Origin: Qipengyuania atrilutea
Lineage (GTDB): Bacteria; Pseudomonadota; Alphaproteobacteria; Sphingomonadales; Sphingomonadaceae
Reading direction: 5' to 3'
DNA: 64,000 bases
Assembly: GCF_013370205.1 (NCBI RefSeq)
Contig: NZ_JABWGV010000001.1
Location: forward strand, 558,001-622,000
Below are positions 50,875-59,954 of this stretch, in pieces (position 1 is the stretch's first letter; each line of letters opens with the position of its first letter). The position numbers and the translations under genes were made by a program. Under the pieces are notes generated by a model. That model searched no databases. It saw only the letters and a program-made list of their open reading frames with translations, and was not told the origin of the DNA.

Positions 50875-51164
50875 ACGTATTCCGCGCCGCGCGTCAGCAT
50901 CTCTACCGCATGCTGTTCGGTACGGCAGCCAGCTTCGTTTTCGTCGTGGTTTTCGAGCGCTTTTTCGGACACAGCTCGATACCTTTCGCGATCTGCACCG
51001 TGGTCCTTTTCGCGATGGCGACCGGGATGTGGAAGTACAATTGCCCGCGCTGCGGCAGCAACCTGTTCATGCGCGGCGGCATTCCCCTGCCATGGCCCAA
51101 CGCGAAATGCAGCAATTGCGGACTCGAACTCGACCGCACCGAACCTCCGGCGACTACACCCTAG
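50871..51164 (+). CDS. Small two-pass membrane protein with C-terminal zinc ribbon
   Basis: 97 aa, starting at GTG 50871 inside the mpl stop (GTGA overlap), so translated with mpl. Membrane segments at about 15-30 and 38-54 are followed by a treble-clef/zinc-ribbon tail with Cys58, Cys61, Cys80 and Cys83 (CPRCG and CSNCG). I do not recognise the family. Its stop codon overlaps that of the convergent DUF808 gene within a single CTAG. Coupling to mpl suggests an envelope role, inference only. Confidence 0.85.
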   Translation: MNVFRAARQHLYRMLFGTAASFVFVVVFERFFGHSSIPFAICTVVLFAMATGMWKYNCPRCGSNLFMRGGIPLPWPNAKCSNCGLELDRTEPPATTP

Positions 51165-52129
51165 TGAGCGGCCTCATGCGCCGCGTGGTCTTCCTCGTGG
51201 CCGATCTTGAATACGTTGTGCAGTAGGAACACCAGGATCGCTCCGACAACCAAGGCGATCAAGGCAGAGGCAGCGGCATAGGTGAGCCAGCCCAATATTC
51301 CGCCCAGCGAACCAGACGTCGAGGCGACCGCTTCCTCGAGACCATGCGTCGCATCGTATAGCGCGTGCCAGCCAAGCTCGTGCGTTCCGTGTAGCAGGAT
51401 GCCGCCGCCGACCCATAACATGGCGACCGTACCGACAAGGCTCAGTGCCGTCAGAAGCCAAGGCATGAAGGCGACCAGGCCCCGGCCGAACTTTCTGACG
51501 AATGCGTTACTCTTCTGGGCGAGATGAAGGCCCACATCGTCCATCTTAACGATCATGCCGACAACCCCGTAGACGCCGACCGTTACCGCCAAACCGACGA
51601 TTGCAAGCACGCCCGCGCGCGTAATTAGCGTTTCCGCCGCCACCTCGTTCAAGGTGATCGCCATGATCTCGGCAGACAGGATCAGGTCAGTACGCACGGC
51701 GCCAGAGATGCGCTGCTTCTCGAACGCGGCCGGGTCTTCGATTTCGTCGTCGACGGTCTTGCCGTGCTTCGCCCCGCCAAGCTTTTCCATGACCTTTTCC
51801 GCCCCTTCGTAGGACAGGTAGGCACCTCCGAGCATGAGGATGAAAACGATCGCCGCGGGCAGAAATTCGCTCAGGATCAATGCGCCGGGAAGCAGGATCA
51901 GCATCTTGTTCTTGAGGCTGCCCAGCGTAATCTTCCAGATGATCGGCAGTTCGCGCGCTGGACTTAGCCCTGTTACGTAGGACGGCGTTACGGCAGTGTC
52001 GTCAATGACGACCCCGGCAGTCTTCGATCCCGCCCGTCCTGCAGCAGCCGCAATATCGTCGACCGAGGCCGATGCGCTTCGCGCGATGATCGATACATCG
52101 TCCAGCAGGGCAACCAATCCACCGGGCAT
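51161..52129 (-). CDS. DUF808 (YedI-family) inner-membrane protein
   Basis: 322 aa integral membrane protein. The N-terminus PGGLVALLDDVSIIARSASA and the motif KTAGVVIDDTAVTPSYV are characteristic of the DUF808/YedI family. About six membrane segments lie between residues 75 and 310; a loop with HGKTVDDEIEDPAAFEKQRI is near 125-145. The C-terminus is His-rich (GHEEDHAAHEAAH), which could bind metal. The function of the family is unknown. Confidence 0.9.
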   Translation of the reverse strand: MPGGLVALLDDVSIIARSASASVDDIAAAAGRAGSKTAGVVIDDTAVTPSYVTGLSPARELPIIWKITLGSLKNKMLILLPGALILSEFLPAAIVFILMLGGAYLSYEGAEKVMEKLGGAKHGKTVDDEIEDPAAFEKQRISGAVRTDLILSAEIMAITLNEVAAETLITRAGVLAIVGLAVTVGVYGVVGMIVKMDDVGLHLAQKSNAFVRKFGRGLVAFMPWLLTALSLVGTVAMLWVGGGILLHGTHELGWHALYDATHGLEEAVASTSGSLGGILGWLTYAAASALIALVVGAILVFLLHNVFKIGHEEDHAAHEAAH

Positions 52130-52194
52130 AAACGCACTTCCTCAAATACCAGACGCAGGCGCTGTCCTAGAGGAGACCCGCTGACAAGCAACTC

Positions 52195-52222
52195 TTGCAT
52201 TTATCGCTGCGCAGGCTATGTG
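52195..52222 (+). promoter_or_regulatory. Likely sigma-70 promoter of the rpsF-rpsR-rplI operon
   Basis: TTGCAT (52195-52200) and TATGTG (52217-52222) are separated by 16 bases and lie 118 bases before the rpsF start, leaving a long leader. The leader contains a GC-rich stretch with CCG repeats (about 52275-52320) that might host S6:S18 autoregulation, which is known for this operon in other bacteria; I could not build a convincing structure by eye. Confidence 0.4.
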
Positions 52223-52340
52223 CGCGCCTTCCTCTGCTGCGGAATTGACGCGGCGAAGGAAAACCCAAGAAAGCCGGAGGGGCCCCGCAATCCCGCGGAT
52301 CAGCCAGCGATCGGCATTACAGTGTGAAGGAACGAGGGCA

Positions 52341-52706
52341 ATGGCTCTATACGAGCATGTCTTTCTCGCGCGCCAGGATCTGAGCCAGGCTCAGGTCGAC
52401 CAATTGGCAGCGACAGCCACCGAAATCGTGGAAGCCGGCGACGGCAAGGTCGTGAAGACCGAGACTTGGGGCCTCAAGAATCTGGCCTACAAGATCGACC
52501 GCAACCGCAAGGCGCATTTCGTGATGCTCAACATCGACGGACCGGGCTCCGTTGTCGAGGAACTCGAACGCCAGACCCGTATCAACGAAGACGTCATCCG
52601 CTACATGACCATCCGCGTGGAAGAGCACGAGGACGGACCCAGCGTGATGATGCGCAAGAACGACCGCGACCGCAAGCGCCGGTCCGACAGAGAGGACCGC
52701 GACTGA
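52341..52706 (+). CDS. rpsF: 30S ribosomal protein S6
   Basis: 121 aa from ATG 52341 (GGA/GAGGG upstream); the frame back to 52218 is leader sequence. S6 binds S18 in the 30S platform. N-terminus [15 protein letters not shown], middle [20 protein letters not shown] and the [12 protein letters not shown] motif are typical. The C-terminal 20 residues are strongly charged (Arg/Asp/Lys). The stop overlaps the rpsR start by one base. Confidence 0.97.
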   Translation: MALYEHVFLARQDLSQAQVDQLAATATEIVEAGDGKVVKTETWGLKNLAYKIDRNRKAHFVMLNIDGPGSVVEELERQTRINEDVIRYMTIRVEEHEDGPSVMMRKNDRDRKRRSDREDRD

Positions 52707-52930
52707 TGGCACGTCCGTTTTTCCGCCGCCGCAAGACCTGCCCCTTCTCGGGCAAGAATGCGCCGACTATCGATTATAAGGACGTGCGCCTGCTGCAGGG
52801 CTTCATGTCCGAGCGCGGCAAGATCGTGCCGTCCCGTATCACTGCCGTTTCGGCCAAGAAGCAGCGCGAACTCGCCAAGGCGATCAAGCGTGCGCGCCAC
52901 ATCGGCCTGCTTCCGTATCTCGTCCAGTAA
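52706..52930 (+). CDS. rpsR: 30S ribosomal protein S18
   Basis: 74 aa, starting at ATG 52706 in a TGATG overlap with rpsF; a longer frame from 52466 is a shadow of rpsF. Contains [31 protein letters not shown] near 24-45, and the basic [21 protein letters not shown] end that defines S18. Forms the S6:S18 heterodimer. rplI follows after 13 bases. Confidence 0.97.
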   Translation: MARPFFRRRKTCPFSGKNAPTIDYKDVRLLQGFMSERGKIVPSRITAVSAKKQRELAKAIKRARHIGLLPYLVQ

Positions 52931-52943
52931 GGGAGACTGAATC

Positions 52944-53570
52944 ATGGATATCATTCTTCTCCAACGGATCGAGAAGCTCGGCACGATCGGCGACGTCGTA
53001 ACCGTCAAGGACGGCTATGCGCGTAACTATTTGCTGCCGCAGAAGAAGGCACTGCGCGCCAACGAGTCGAACAAGAAGGTGTTCGAAGCCAATCGCGAGC
53101 GGCTCGAGAAAGAAAACGCCGAGCGCCGTACCGAAGCCGAAAAGTCTGGTGAAAAGGTCGACGGTACCGAAATCGTGCTGATCCGCGCTTCGTCGAACAC
53201 CGGCCAGCTTTATGGTTCGGTCAACGTGCGCGATATCGTGGCCGGTCTGGAAAGCAAGGGCCACGAGATCGACAAGAAGCAGGTCATCATGGGCAACCCA
53301 ATCAAGACGATCGGCATGCACGACGTGCGCGTCGACCTTCATCCCGAAGTCTCGGTGACGATCAAGGCCAACGTCGCACGCAGCGACGACGAAGCCGAAC
53401 TGCAGAGCCAGGGCGTCGACGTCATGGCCGCAATGTTCGAGGAAGAGCAGAAGGCATCGGAAACCGAAGGCTTCACCGAAACCGTCGATCCGACGCTGCA
53501 GCCGGGCGAAATTCCCGCAGACATGCTCGAAGCGAACGACAGCGAGGCCGACGACGAAGCCGCAAACTGA
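52944..53570 (+). CDS. rplI: 50S ribosomal protein L9 with acidic C-terminal extension
   Basis: 208 aa against about 150 in E. coli. The N-terminal domain [19 protein letters not shown] and [12 protein letters not shown], the connecting helix (about 45-75) and the C-terminal domain to about residue 150 are standard. The last roughly 55 residues are an acidic extension ([12 protein letters not shown] to SEADDEAAN). Long L9 tails are known to me from sphingomonads. The operon ends at a strong terminator 32 bases downstream. Confidence 0.96.
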   Translation: MDIILLQRIEKLGTIGDVVTVKDGYARNYLLPQKKALRANESNKKVFEANRERLEKENAERRTEAEKSGEKVDGTEIVLIRASSNTGQLYGSVNVRDIVAGLESKGHEIDKKQVIMGNPIKTIGMHDVRVDLHPEVSVTIKANVARSDDEAELQSQGVDVMAAMFEEEQKASETEGFTETVDPTLQPGEIPADMLEANDSEADDEAAN

Positions 53571-53602
53571 GGCTTTTACGTTTCACTCTGCTTGCAAAAA
53601 TC

Positions 53603-53637
53603 GGGCGCGAAGGTCTTGGCGGCTTTCGCGCCCTTTT
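53603..53637 (+). terminator. Rho-independent terminator of the rpsF-rpsR-rplI operon
   Basis: GGGCGCGAA (53603-53611) and TTCGCGCCC (53625-53633) form a nine-pair perfect stem with a 13-base loop, followed directly by TTTT. It lies 32 bases behind the rplI stop. Confidence 0.85.
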
Positions 53638-53716
53638 CATGTCCGCCCAGCCATGAACAGCAAAATGCGCAGGCGGGTCTTGGAAATGTTGCGGCAGCGG
53701 GGCTAATGGCTGAGCG

Positions 53717-55156
53717 ATGAAAACCGTCGATACGATTTTGGCTGAGCTGGAACGGCTCTACGATACCTCCATCCAGCGGCTGCGCAGCGACGTCATCGCT
53801 TTCGGCCGCGACCACACCATCCCCGAACCGGCGCGGCGTACGGACGGCAGCTACGCCTACCCCGAACTCGTCATGCGCTTCATGGGGGGCAGCCAGCCCG
53901 AAGACCGCAGCCGCGCCTTCGGCCGCCTCAGCGTGCCCGGCACCTACGCCACCACCGTCACGCGTCCGGCCATGTTCGCCGATTACCTGCGCGAACAGCT
54001 CGAACTGATCGGCAGCGATTACGAGATCGAACTGGAAGCCCGCCTCTCGCGGCAGGAAATCCCCTTCCCTTACGTTCTCGATGGGGCCGCGGGCGCTGAA
54101 CTCGCCGGGATCAGCCCGCAGGAAATCGCGCGCTACTTCCCCTCTACCGAACTGGCCGACATCGGCGACGAACTTGCCGATTCGGTCGAGGTCGCTAATC
54201 CGGGAGAGACAATCCCGCTTTCGCTGTTCGACGGACTTCGGACCGATTTCTCGCTTGCCCGTCTCGCGCATTACACTGGCACCGAAACCGAGCACTTCCA
54301 GCGCTTCGTTCTGTTCACCAACTATCACCGCTATGTGGACGAGTTCGTCGACTGGGCCGGGACGAAGCTCGGTAGCGACGGGTACACAGCGCTCGCGGGA
54401 GCTGGCGGAATGTACCTGGAAGAGGCAACGGACAACGCCCGTGTGCACCTGTCCGATACTGCGTGGCGACGGCACCAGATGCCGGCCTATCACCTTCGCA
54501 GAGAAGGACGCGACGGGATCACGCTGGTCAATATCGGCGTCGGCCCGTCAAATGCGAAGACGATCTGCGATCACCTAGCCGTGCTGCGCCCCGAGGCGTG
54601 GCTGATGATCGGCCACTGCGGCGGCCTTCGTCCGACACAAAAGATCGGCGACTACGTTCTCGCCCATGCTTACCTGCGCGATGACCACGTGCTCGACGCG
54701 GTCCTTCCGCCCGAGATACCGATACCCGCGATTGCCGAAGTCCAGCAGGCGCTCGCCGCCGCTGCCGAAGACGTTTCGGGCGAGCACGGTGCAGACCTCA
54801 AGCGGCGGATGCGCACGGGCACGGTTGTCACGACCGACGACCGCAACTGGGAGTTGCGCTTCACCAGTTCGGCGCGGCGCTTCTCGCTCAGCCGCGCTGT
54901 GGGCATCGACATGGAAAGCGCGACCATTGCGGCGCAGGGATACCGCTTCCGCGTCCCCTACGGCACGCTCTTATGCGTTAGCGACAAGCCGCTACACGGC
55001 GAGATCAAGATGCCCGGTCAGGCGAACAAGTTTTACGAACAGGCGATCGCCGCGCACCTCGAGATCGGTACGACCGCCTGCCGCTTCCTGCGCGAGGAAG
55101 GCCCGCGGCTCCACAGCCGCAAGCTGCGCGCGTTCAACGAACCGCCCTTCCGTTAA
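53717..55156 (+). CDS. amn: AMP nucleosidase
   Basis: Hydrolyses AMP to adenine and ribose 5-phosphate, a step in adenylate balance and purine salvage. 479 aa, the family's usual length. The N-terminal AMP-regulatory domain (about 1-180) contains RFMGGSQPEDRSRAFGRLSV; the C-terminal nucleoside-phosphorylase fold has NIGVGPSNAKTICDHLA, MIGHCGGLRPTQ, and GIDMESATIAAQGYRFRVPY with the catalytic Asp of LCVSDKPLHGE. Start ATG 53717 has only a weak ribosome site. Monocistronic, between the ribosomal operon terminator and the carbonic anhydrase gene. Confidence 0.95.
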   Translation: MKTVDTILAELERLYDTSIQRLRSDVIAFGRDHTIPEPARRTDGSYAYPELVMRFMGGSQPEDRSRAFGRLSVPGTYATTVTRPAMFADYLREQLELIGSDYEIELEARLSRQEIPFPYVLDGAAGAELAGISPQEIARYFPSTELADIGDELADSVEVANPGETIPLSLFDGLRTDFSLARLAHYTGTETEHFQRFVLFTNYHRYVDEFVDWAGTKLGSDGYTALAGAGGMYLEEATDNARVHLSDTAWRRHQMPAYHLRREGRDGITLVNIGVGPSNAKTICDHLAVLRPEAWLMIGHCGGLRPTQKIGDYVLAHAYLRDDHVLDAVLPPEIPIPAIAEVQQALAAAAEDVSGEHGADLKRRMRTGTVVTTDDRNWELRFTSSARRFSLSRAVGIDMESATIAAQGYRFRVPYGTLLCVSDKPLHGEIKMPGQANKFYEQAIAAHLEIGTTACRFLREEGPRLHSRKLRAFNEPPFR

Positions 55157-55228
55157 TTCGCGGCATGGCTTTCACCCATGGCCGCCGCTAACAGGCCCAT
55201 CACGAGTTCTTAGACGGAGTACTTTCCC

Positions 55229-55894
55229 ATGCCCAAGTTCGCAGCCGGCGTCGTCCATTTCCAGGAACATGTATACCCGGAAAAGCGCGACCTGTTCGAA
55301 CGGCTCGCCAAAGGGCAGGAACCCGAGGCGCTGTTCATCGCCTGCTCCGACAGCCGTGTCGAAACGGCGATGATCACGCAGACCGAGCCGGGCGAGCTGT
55401 TCATCTGCCGCAACGCGGGCAACATTGTACCGCCCCACACGAGTCAGACCGGCGGCATGACCGCCTCGATCGAATTCGCGATGGCGGTGCTGAAGGTGCC
55501 GCATGTCGTCATCTGCGGACATACGAAATGCGGCGCGATGGCCGGCGCGATGAATCTGGAAAGCGTCGAGAGCCTGCCGCATGTCGGCAAATGGCTCGGC
55601 TTCGCGAAGGCTGCGAAAGATATTGTCGATGCGCTCGGCAATGAGCTCGATGAGGACGAGCGCATGGCAATGCTGCTCGAACAGAACGTGTTGCTGCAGA
55701 TGCAACACCTGCGCACGCACCCCACGGTGGCGGTGCGGCTGGCGCAGGGCGACCTGTCGATTCACGGCTGGGTCTATGACATTGAAACGGGCGGCGTCTC
55801 CGCATATGACGAAAACGCCGGCAAGTTCGTACCGGTGTCGGAGCGCTACGGCGACGAAGTTGCGTCCCACGCGGGCCGTTTCGCCGCGAGCTAG
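55229..55894 (+). CDS. Beta-class carbonic anhydrase
   Basis: Interconverts CO2 and bicarbonate, 221 aa. Zinc ligands Cys39 (ACSDSR), His98 and Cys101 (GHTKCGAM), with the Asp41-Arg43 dyad intact; this is the plant-type beta arrangement. RNAGNIVPP is the conserved active-site loop. Start ATG 55229 has GGAG nine bases upstream. No signal peptide, hence cytosolic. It converges on the YbjN-like gene with six bases between stops. Confidence 0.96.
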   Translation: MPKFAAGVVHFQEHVYPEKRDLFERLAKGQEPEALFIACSDSRVETAMITQTEPGELFICRNAGNIVPPHTSQTGGMTASIEFAMAVLKVPHVVICGHTKCGAMAGAMNLESVESLPHVGKWLGFAKAAKDIVDALGNELDEDERMAMLLEQNVLLQMQHLRTHPTVAVRLAQGDLSIHGWVYDIETGGVSAYDENAGKFVPVSERYGDEVASHAGRFAAS

Positions 55895-55900
55895 AAAAAC

Positions 55901-56398
55901 CTACTCGTCGTTCTCGAAAACCGTCTGAGAGACGTCGTCGATCATCCAGCTGAAATTGTCGAGCGACTTGAAGAACACGGCGGCGGGAATGCCGTCACCC
56001 GTCACGATATCCCAGGCCACATAAGGATCGCCTTCCTCGTCGAGCGAGAACGAGGCAAAGAGCTTGTCGCTTGCAAGCGTATTAAGCGCTTTCGGGTCCA
56101 TCGGCGTCTTGCGGTCGAAGCCGACGGACAGGCGAACCGATTGGCAATTGTCGTTGGTTTCATCCTGGCACCCGTAGAAATAGATGTAACCCGGCCAGCC
56201 AGCGAGTTCGGTCTCAATCATCGGATCGCCCACCCCGTCCTTCGACAGTTCGGCCAAATATCCGGCGTAAGTCATGGCGGCAACGATCCCGTCGGGCGCC
56301 GCCGCGCTCACGTTCGCCGGAGGCGTTTGCGCGCTCGCGGCGGTAGGCGACAGACCGATGGCCGGAGCCACAAGTAGCCAGTTTCTGTACATTTCCAA
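55901..56398 (-). CDS. Exported YbjN-domain-like protein
   Basis: 165 aa. A signal peptide (MYRNWLLVAPAIGLSPTAASAQ, cleavage near residue 24) precedes a domain that fits YbjN: GYLAELSKDGVGDPMIETEL, then YIYFYGCQDETNDNCQSVRL with two Cys that could form a disulfide, then the AWDIVTGDGIPAAVFF helix. YbjN proteins are T3SS-chaperone-like folds with unclear roles in stress and motility. Stands alone between convergent and codirectional neighbours. Family call by pattern only. Confidence 0.75.
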   Translation of the reverse strand: MEMYRNWLLVAPAIGLSPTAASAQTPPANVSAAAPDGIVAAMTYAGYLAELSKDGVGDPMIETELAGWPGYIYFYGCQDETNDNCQSVRLSVGFDRKTPMDPKALNTLASDKLFASFSLDEEGDPYVAWDIVTGDGIPAAVFFKSLDNFSWMIDDVSQTVFENDE

Positions 56399-56470
56399 AT
56401 CCCCGTTCGATTCGTCCTTGGGCTTAGACTAAATGGATGACAAAAAGGGTTAAGCGTTTTCCTACGAGCG

Positions 56471-57211
56471 TCAGCGCGGCTCCATTGCGAACTCGATGTA
56501 GACGTTCGCGCTTACCGTGATCTCACCGGGTTCGAGCGGCGTGTTCGCAATGCGGCTTCCCGTTACGGTAATGACCTCGGCGCTGCGATACGGACCCGCG
56601 TCGAGGCTACGGTCGGCAACCCGAAGCGGCATCCCGACCCGCATTCCCAGCGCGCTTGCCATATTCTCCGCTTTCGCCCGTGCGTTTGCGATTGCCTCCC
56701 GCTCGGCCGCGGCAGCAAGGCGGCGCCGAGCCGCGTCGTCTTCGATCGTGAAGCTTGGTCCGTCTATCGTATTCGCCCCCGCTTCGAAGAAGGCGCTGAC
56801 GACCCGCTCGGCCCGCTCGAGATCGGTCAGCATGACGGTGAGCCGGTTGCTCGCCCGGTAACCGATAATTTCAACATCGCCCTCGCGCCGTTGCCGGTCG
56901 CGGTACTCGGGAGTTACCGATAGCCGGCTCGTCTTGATATTCTCGGGCGTGATGCCGGCAGCCCGGATCGCATCGACGAGGTTTTGCATCGCGTGGTTGT
57001 TCGCATCGAGCGCTGCGGCGGCCGTAGTGCCGGTTGATTCGACCCCTGTGCTGATCGTCATGGTATCGGGCTCTGCCGACGCTTCGCCGCTTGCCTGCAC
57101 CATGATGCTCGGTTGCCGGGCGGTCGGTGCGGGCAATTCTGATTGCTGTGCCGCAAGAGGCGCGGCTGCGAGAAACCCGAGCGCGGTGATGAGGGAAACG
57201 GTTTGCTTCAT
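56471..57211 (-). CDS. Exported SIMPL (DUF541) domain protein
   Basis: 246 aa from ATG 57211 (the frame to 57244 has no better start). Signal peptide MKQTVSLITALGFLAAAPLAAQ, then a SIMPL domain: IMVQASGEASAEPDTMTIST, YRASNRLTVMLTDLERAERV and ANARAKAENMASALGMRVG are family hallmarks. SIMPL proteins (E. coli YggE, Brucella BP26) form ring-like oligomers in the periplasm and are linked to oxidative stress tolerance. Downstream of the M2 peptidase but separated from it by a terminator. Confidence 0.92.
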   Translation of the reverse strand: MKQTVSLITALGFLAAAPLAAQQSELPAPTARQPSIMVQASGEASAEPDTMTISTGVESTGTTAAAALDANNHAMQNLVDAIRAAGITPENIKTSRLSVTPEYRDRQRREGDVEIIGYRASNRLTVMLTDLERAERVVSAFFEAGANTIDGPSFTIEDDAARRRLAAAAEREAIANARAKAENMASALGMRVGMPLRVADRSLDAGPYRSAEVITVTGSRIANTPLEPGEITVSANVYIEFAMEPR

Positions 57212-57230
57212 ATGTCCTGCCCCAGAAATG

Positions 57231-57255
57231 AAAAGGCCGAGCAATGCGCCCGGCC
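57231..57255 (-). terminator. Rho-independent terminator behind the M2 peptidase gene
   Basis: On the minus strand GGCCGGGC pairs with GCTCGGCC (eight pairs, one G-U) around a GCATT loop, followed by TTTTC. It lies 18 bases behind the peptidase stop and 20 bases before the SIMPL-domain start. Confidence 0.75.
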
Positions 57256-57272
57256 CTTCGTGTTTGCTTCGT

Positions 57273-59120
57273 TTACCAGCCTGTCGGCTTGCCTTCGTTC
57301 TGCTTGTCGAGCCAAGCCTTCAGCGGCGCGAAATATTCGATCATCGCCTCCCCGCTCATCTCACGGGTACCGGTAAAGGCTTCGAGCGCATCGGGCCAGG
57401 GCTTCGACGCGCCCATCTCGAGCATCGCATTGAGGTTCTTGCCCACTTCCTCGTTACCGTAGAACGAACAGCGGTGGAGCGGTCCGTCCCAGCCCGCCTG
57501 ATCGCAGGCGGCCTTGTAGAACTGGAATTGCAGGATGCGCGCAAGGAAATAGCGCGAGTAAGGCGTGTTCCCCGGGATGTGATACTTCGCACCGGGATCG
57601 AAGGCGTCGGCAGGGCGCTCGACCGGCGGTGTGATGCCCTGGTATTCGCGCTTCAATTCATGCCACGCCGTGTTGTACTCGGCAGGTGTGATGGAGCCGT
57701 CGAACACGCCCCAGCGCCATTTGTCGACCAGGAGGCCGAAGGGGAGGAAAGCAACCTTGTCCATCGCTTGCCGCAGCAGAAGGCCGATGTCCTTGTCCGG
57801 ACCCGGCACATCGGCGCGGTCGAGCATGTCGATCTGAACGAGGTATTCGGGCGTGATCGACAATGCGACCATGTCCCCGATCGCTTCGTGGAACCCGTCG
57901 TTCGCACCGTTGAGGTACAGATACGGCTGCTCGTTATAGGCGCGTTGGTAATAGTTGTGGCCGAGTTCATGATGGATGGTGATGAAGTCGTCCGCATTCT
58001 TCTTGATGCACATCTTGATGCGGATATCGTCCTCGTTATCGACATCCCATGCGCTCGCATGGCACACGACTTCGCGGTCGGCAGGTTTGGTGAACTGGCT
58101 GCGTTCGTAGAAGGTCTCGGGCAGCGGTTCAAACCCGAGCGAGGAGAAGAACTGCTCCCCGACGCGGACCATATCGGTTTCGCTGTAGCCCTTTTTCTCG
58201 ATCAGATCCGTCAGATCATAGCCGATGTCGCCGGAGCCCTCCGGCGCGACAAGCGGGTAGATGTTGCCCCATTCCTGCGCCCACATGTTACCGAGCAAAT
58301 CGGCACGGATCGGCCCGGTCGCAGGCTGCACCTGATCGCCGTATTTCTCGTTCAGTTTCGCGCGCACATAGGTGTGCAGGCTGTCGTAGAGCGGCTTCAC
58401 TTCGGACCAGAGGCGCTCGGTCGTCGCGGCAAACTCCTCGGGGCTCATGTCGTAGCCGGAACGCCACATCGAGCCGACGTCGGAGAAGCCGAGTTCTGCC
58501 GCACCCTCGTTGGCGATGGACACCATGCGGGCGTAGTCGTCCTTCATCGGAGCGCCGACGTTCGTGTGCCAGCTCTCCCACATTTCCGCGTATTCGGCAG
58601 GCGTGTGATCAAGATTGCCCATTTCCGCCTCGATATCGCTACCGTTGATCGGTTCGCCGTTAAGGGTACCCTTCCCCTTGCCGTACTGGCTGTTGAGACT
58701 GGTCGCGATCTCGTTCAGTTCGGTAGCGGCACCATCTGCCGTCGGCGCAGGAAGCACGATGCCATTGCGCAGGATATCGAGCTTGCGCGCTACGTCCGCA
58801 TCGAGGCCCTGGACCTGCGCGTATTTCGCTGCTTCCAGCGCATATTTGACCGACTTTTCCGTGCCCTCGGCGCCGACTTCGGCAGCCAGTGCATCGGTGT
58901 CCGGTGTGATGTAGGTGGCGTTCACCCAATAGATCTTGGACGCCTTGACCGAGTAGTCGAACAAGTCCTTCTCGACCATCGACACCCAGTTTTTCGCTCC
59001 TTCAGGCGTCATCGGGAAGCTGCTCTCCGCCATCTCCGCGCTTGGAGTGTGATCGTCCGCGTACGCTGGAGTAGCGAGCGCGATGGCAAGCGCAGATAGC
59101 GCGGTAGATGCGAATTTCAT
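57273..59120 (-). CDS. M2-family metallopeptidase (peptidyl-dipeptidase A, ACE-like)
   Basis: Exported zinc dipeptidyl carboxypeptidase related to angiotensin-converting enzyme, 615 aa from ATG 59120 (GAGGA eight bases upstream; the TTG two codons earlier is less likely). Signal peptide ends at AYA near residue 21. Zinc site HELGH (384-388) with downstream Glu in FHEAIGDMVAL; C-terminal PGNTPYSRYFLARILQFQFY is typical for ACE. It probably digests peptides in the periplasm. Its transcript ends at the terminator at 57231-57255. Confidence 0.95.
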   Translation of the reverse strand: MKFASTALSALAIALATPAYADDHTPSAEMAESSFPMTPEGAKNWVSMVEKDLFDYSVKASKIYWVNATYITPDTDALAAEVGAEGTEKSVKYALEAAKYAQVQGLDADVARKLDILRNGIVLPAPTADGAATELNEIATSLNSQYGKGKGTLNGEPINGSDIEAEMGNLDHTPAEYAEMWESWHTNVGAPMKDDYARMVSIANEGAAELGFSDVGSMWRSGYDMSPEEFAATTERLWSEVKPLYDSLHTYVRAKLNEKYGDQVQPATGPIRADLLGNMWAQEWGNIYPLVAPEGSGDIGYDLTDLIEKKGYSETDMVRVGEQFFSSLGFEPLPETFYERSQFTKPADREVVCHASAWDVDNEDDIRIKMCIKKNADDFITIHHELGHNYYQRAYNEQPYLYLNGANDGFHEAIGDMVALSITPEYLVQIDMLDRADVPGPDKDIGLLLRQAMDKVAFLPFGLLVDKWRWGVFDGSITPAEYNTAWHELKREYQGITPPVERPADAFDPGAKYHIPGNTPYSRYFLARILQFQFYKAACDQAGWDGPLHRCSFYGNEEVGKNLNAMLEMGASKPWPDALEAFTGTREMSGEAMIEYFAPLKAWLDKQNEGKPTGW

Positions 59121-59187
59121 GGGCAAATCCTCTGTGAAACCGAAATGATTTCTGCTGATACCGGTTTGAACCTGAGAGCCGGCTTAA

Positions 59188-59946
59188 TCAAGCGGCCAGA
59201 AAACGGACGAGCTCGTCGCCAAGCGCGCCCTCGGTCACGCTGCCCATATGGGTGCCGGGAATTTCCGCAAGACGGCCATCGGGCAGCAGATCGGCCAGCG
59301 CTTCGGGAGAGCCATTGTCGCGGTCCTCGGTCCCGCACAGAACGAGCGTGGGCATCGTCAGTGCAGCGGCAAGATCGCTTGGGTCCGCGTCGGACACGGA
59401 TTGCAGGAGCAGCCGCGCCGCGATCCGGTCCACTTTCATCGTCTTTATGAAGCTCGCTGCCATGAACGCAGGATCACCGCGCTTGATCTCTTCGAACCGG
59501 TCGATGGCGTCGATGAAGAATGCGGCGCGCTGATCCCAGCCGGAAAGACCGTCGAGGCCCATCCCGATGACCGCCAGTCTGCGCGGCTTCAGCCCGTTGA
59601 TGACAGCCCGCGCCGCCGTGCGTGCGCCGAGCGAGAACCCGACGAGATCGAAATCGGTAAGATCGAATTTTTCCGCAAGCGCGGCGACGTCTTTGGCGAG
59701 GACATCGTCCGGGTAGGCATCGGGTTCGTGCGGAGCATCGCTTTCACCGTGCGCTCGCAGATCGGGCATGATGACTTCGAACCCGGCACCGGCAAGCTTC
59801 GCTGCATGGCCGAACTTAATCCAGTTCATCTGCGCGCTGGAGAACAGACCGTGAAGCAGAACGACGGGTCTACCCTCGCCCATGCGATGGACCGCCAGTT
59901 CGGTCCCGTCGAACGAGGCGATACGGGACGTTTCGACTTCGGCCAT
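59188..59946 (-). CDS. Alpha/beta hydrolase
   Basis: 252 aa from ATG 59946; the frame to 60048 overlaps asd and is shadow. Fold landmarks: VVLLHGLFSS (oxyanion), nucleophile Ser105 in GFSLGA, acid in LCGTEDRDNGSPE and His in PGTHMGSV near the end. No signal peptide. Eight bases behind asd, so likely cotranscribed with it. Substrate unknown. Confidence 0.92.
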   Translation of the reverse strand: MAEVETSRIASFDGTELAVHRMGEGRPVVLLHGLFSSAQMNWIKFGHAAKLAGAGFEVIMPDLRAHGESDAPHEPDAYPDDVLAKDVAALAEKFDLTDFDLVGFSLGARTAARAVINGLKPRRLAVIGMGLDGLSGWDQRAAFFIDAIDRFEEIKRGDPAFMAASFIKTMKVDRIAARLLLQSVSDADPSDLAAALTMPTLVLCGTEDRDNGSPEALADLLPDGRLAEIPGTHMGSVTEGALGDELVRFLAA

Positions 59947-59954
59947 CCTGCCGC

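Noticed and set aside
55160-55190. Hairpin between amn and the carbonic anhydrase gene
   Set aside because: The stem GCGGC/GCCGC has a bulge and no T-run follows, so it was not called a terminator.
56934-59099. A 721-codon open frame on the plus strand
   Set aside because: It is antisense to the SIMPL-domain and M2 peptidase genes, both of which have clear motifs, and its translation has no recognisable domain. Long antisense frames are common at this GC content.
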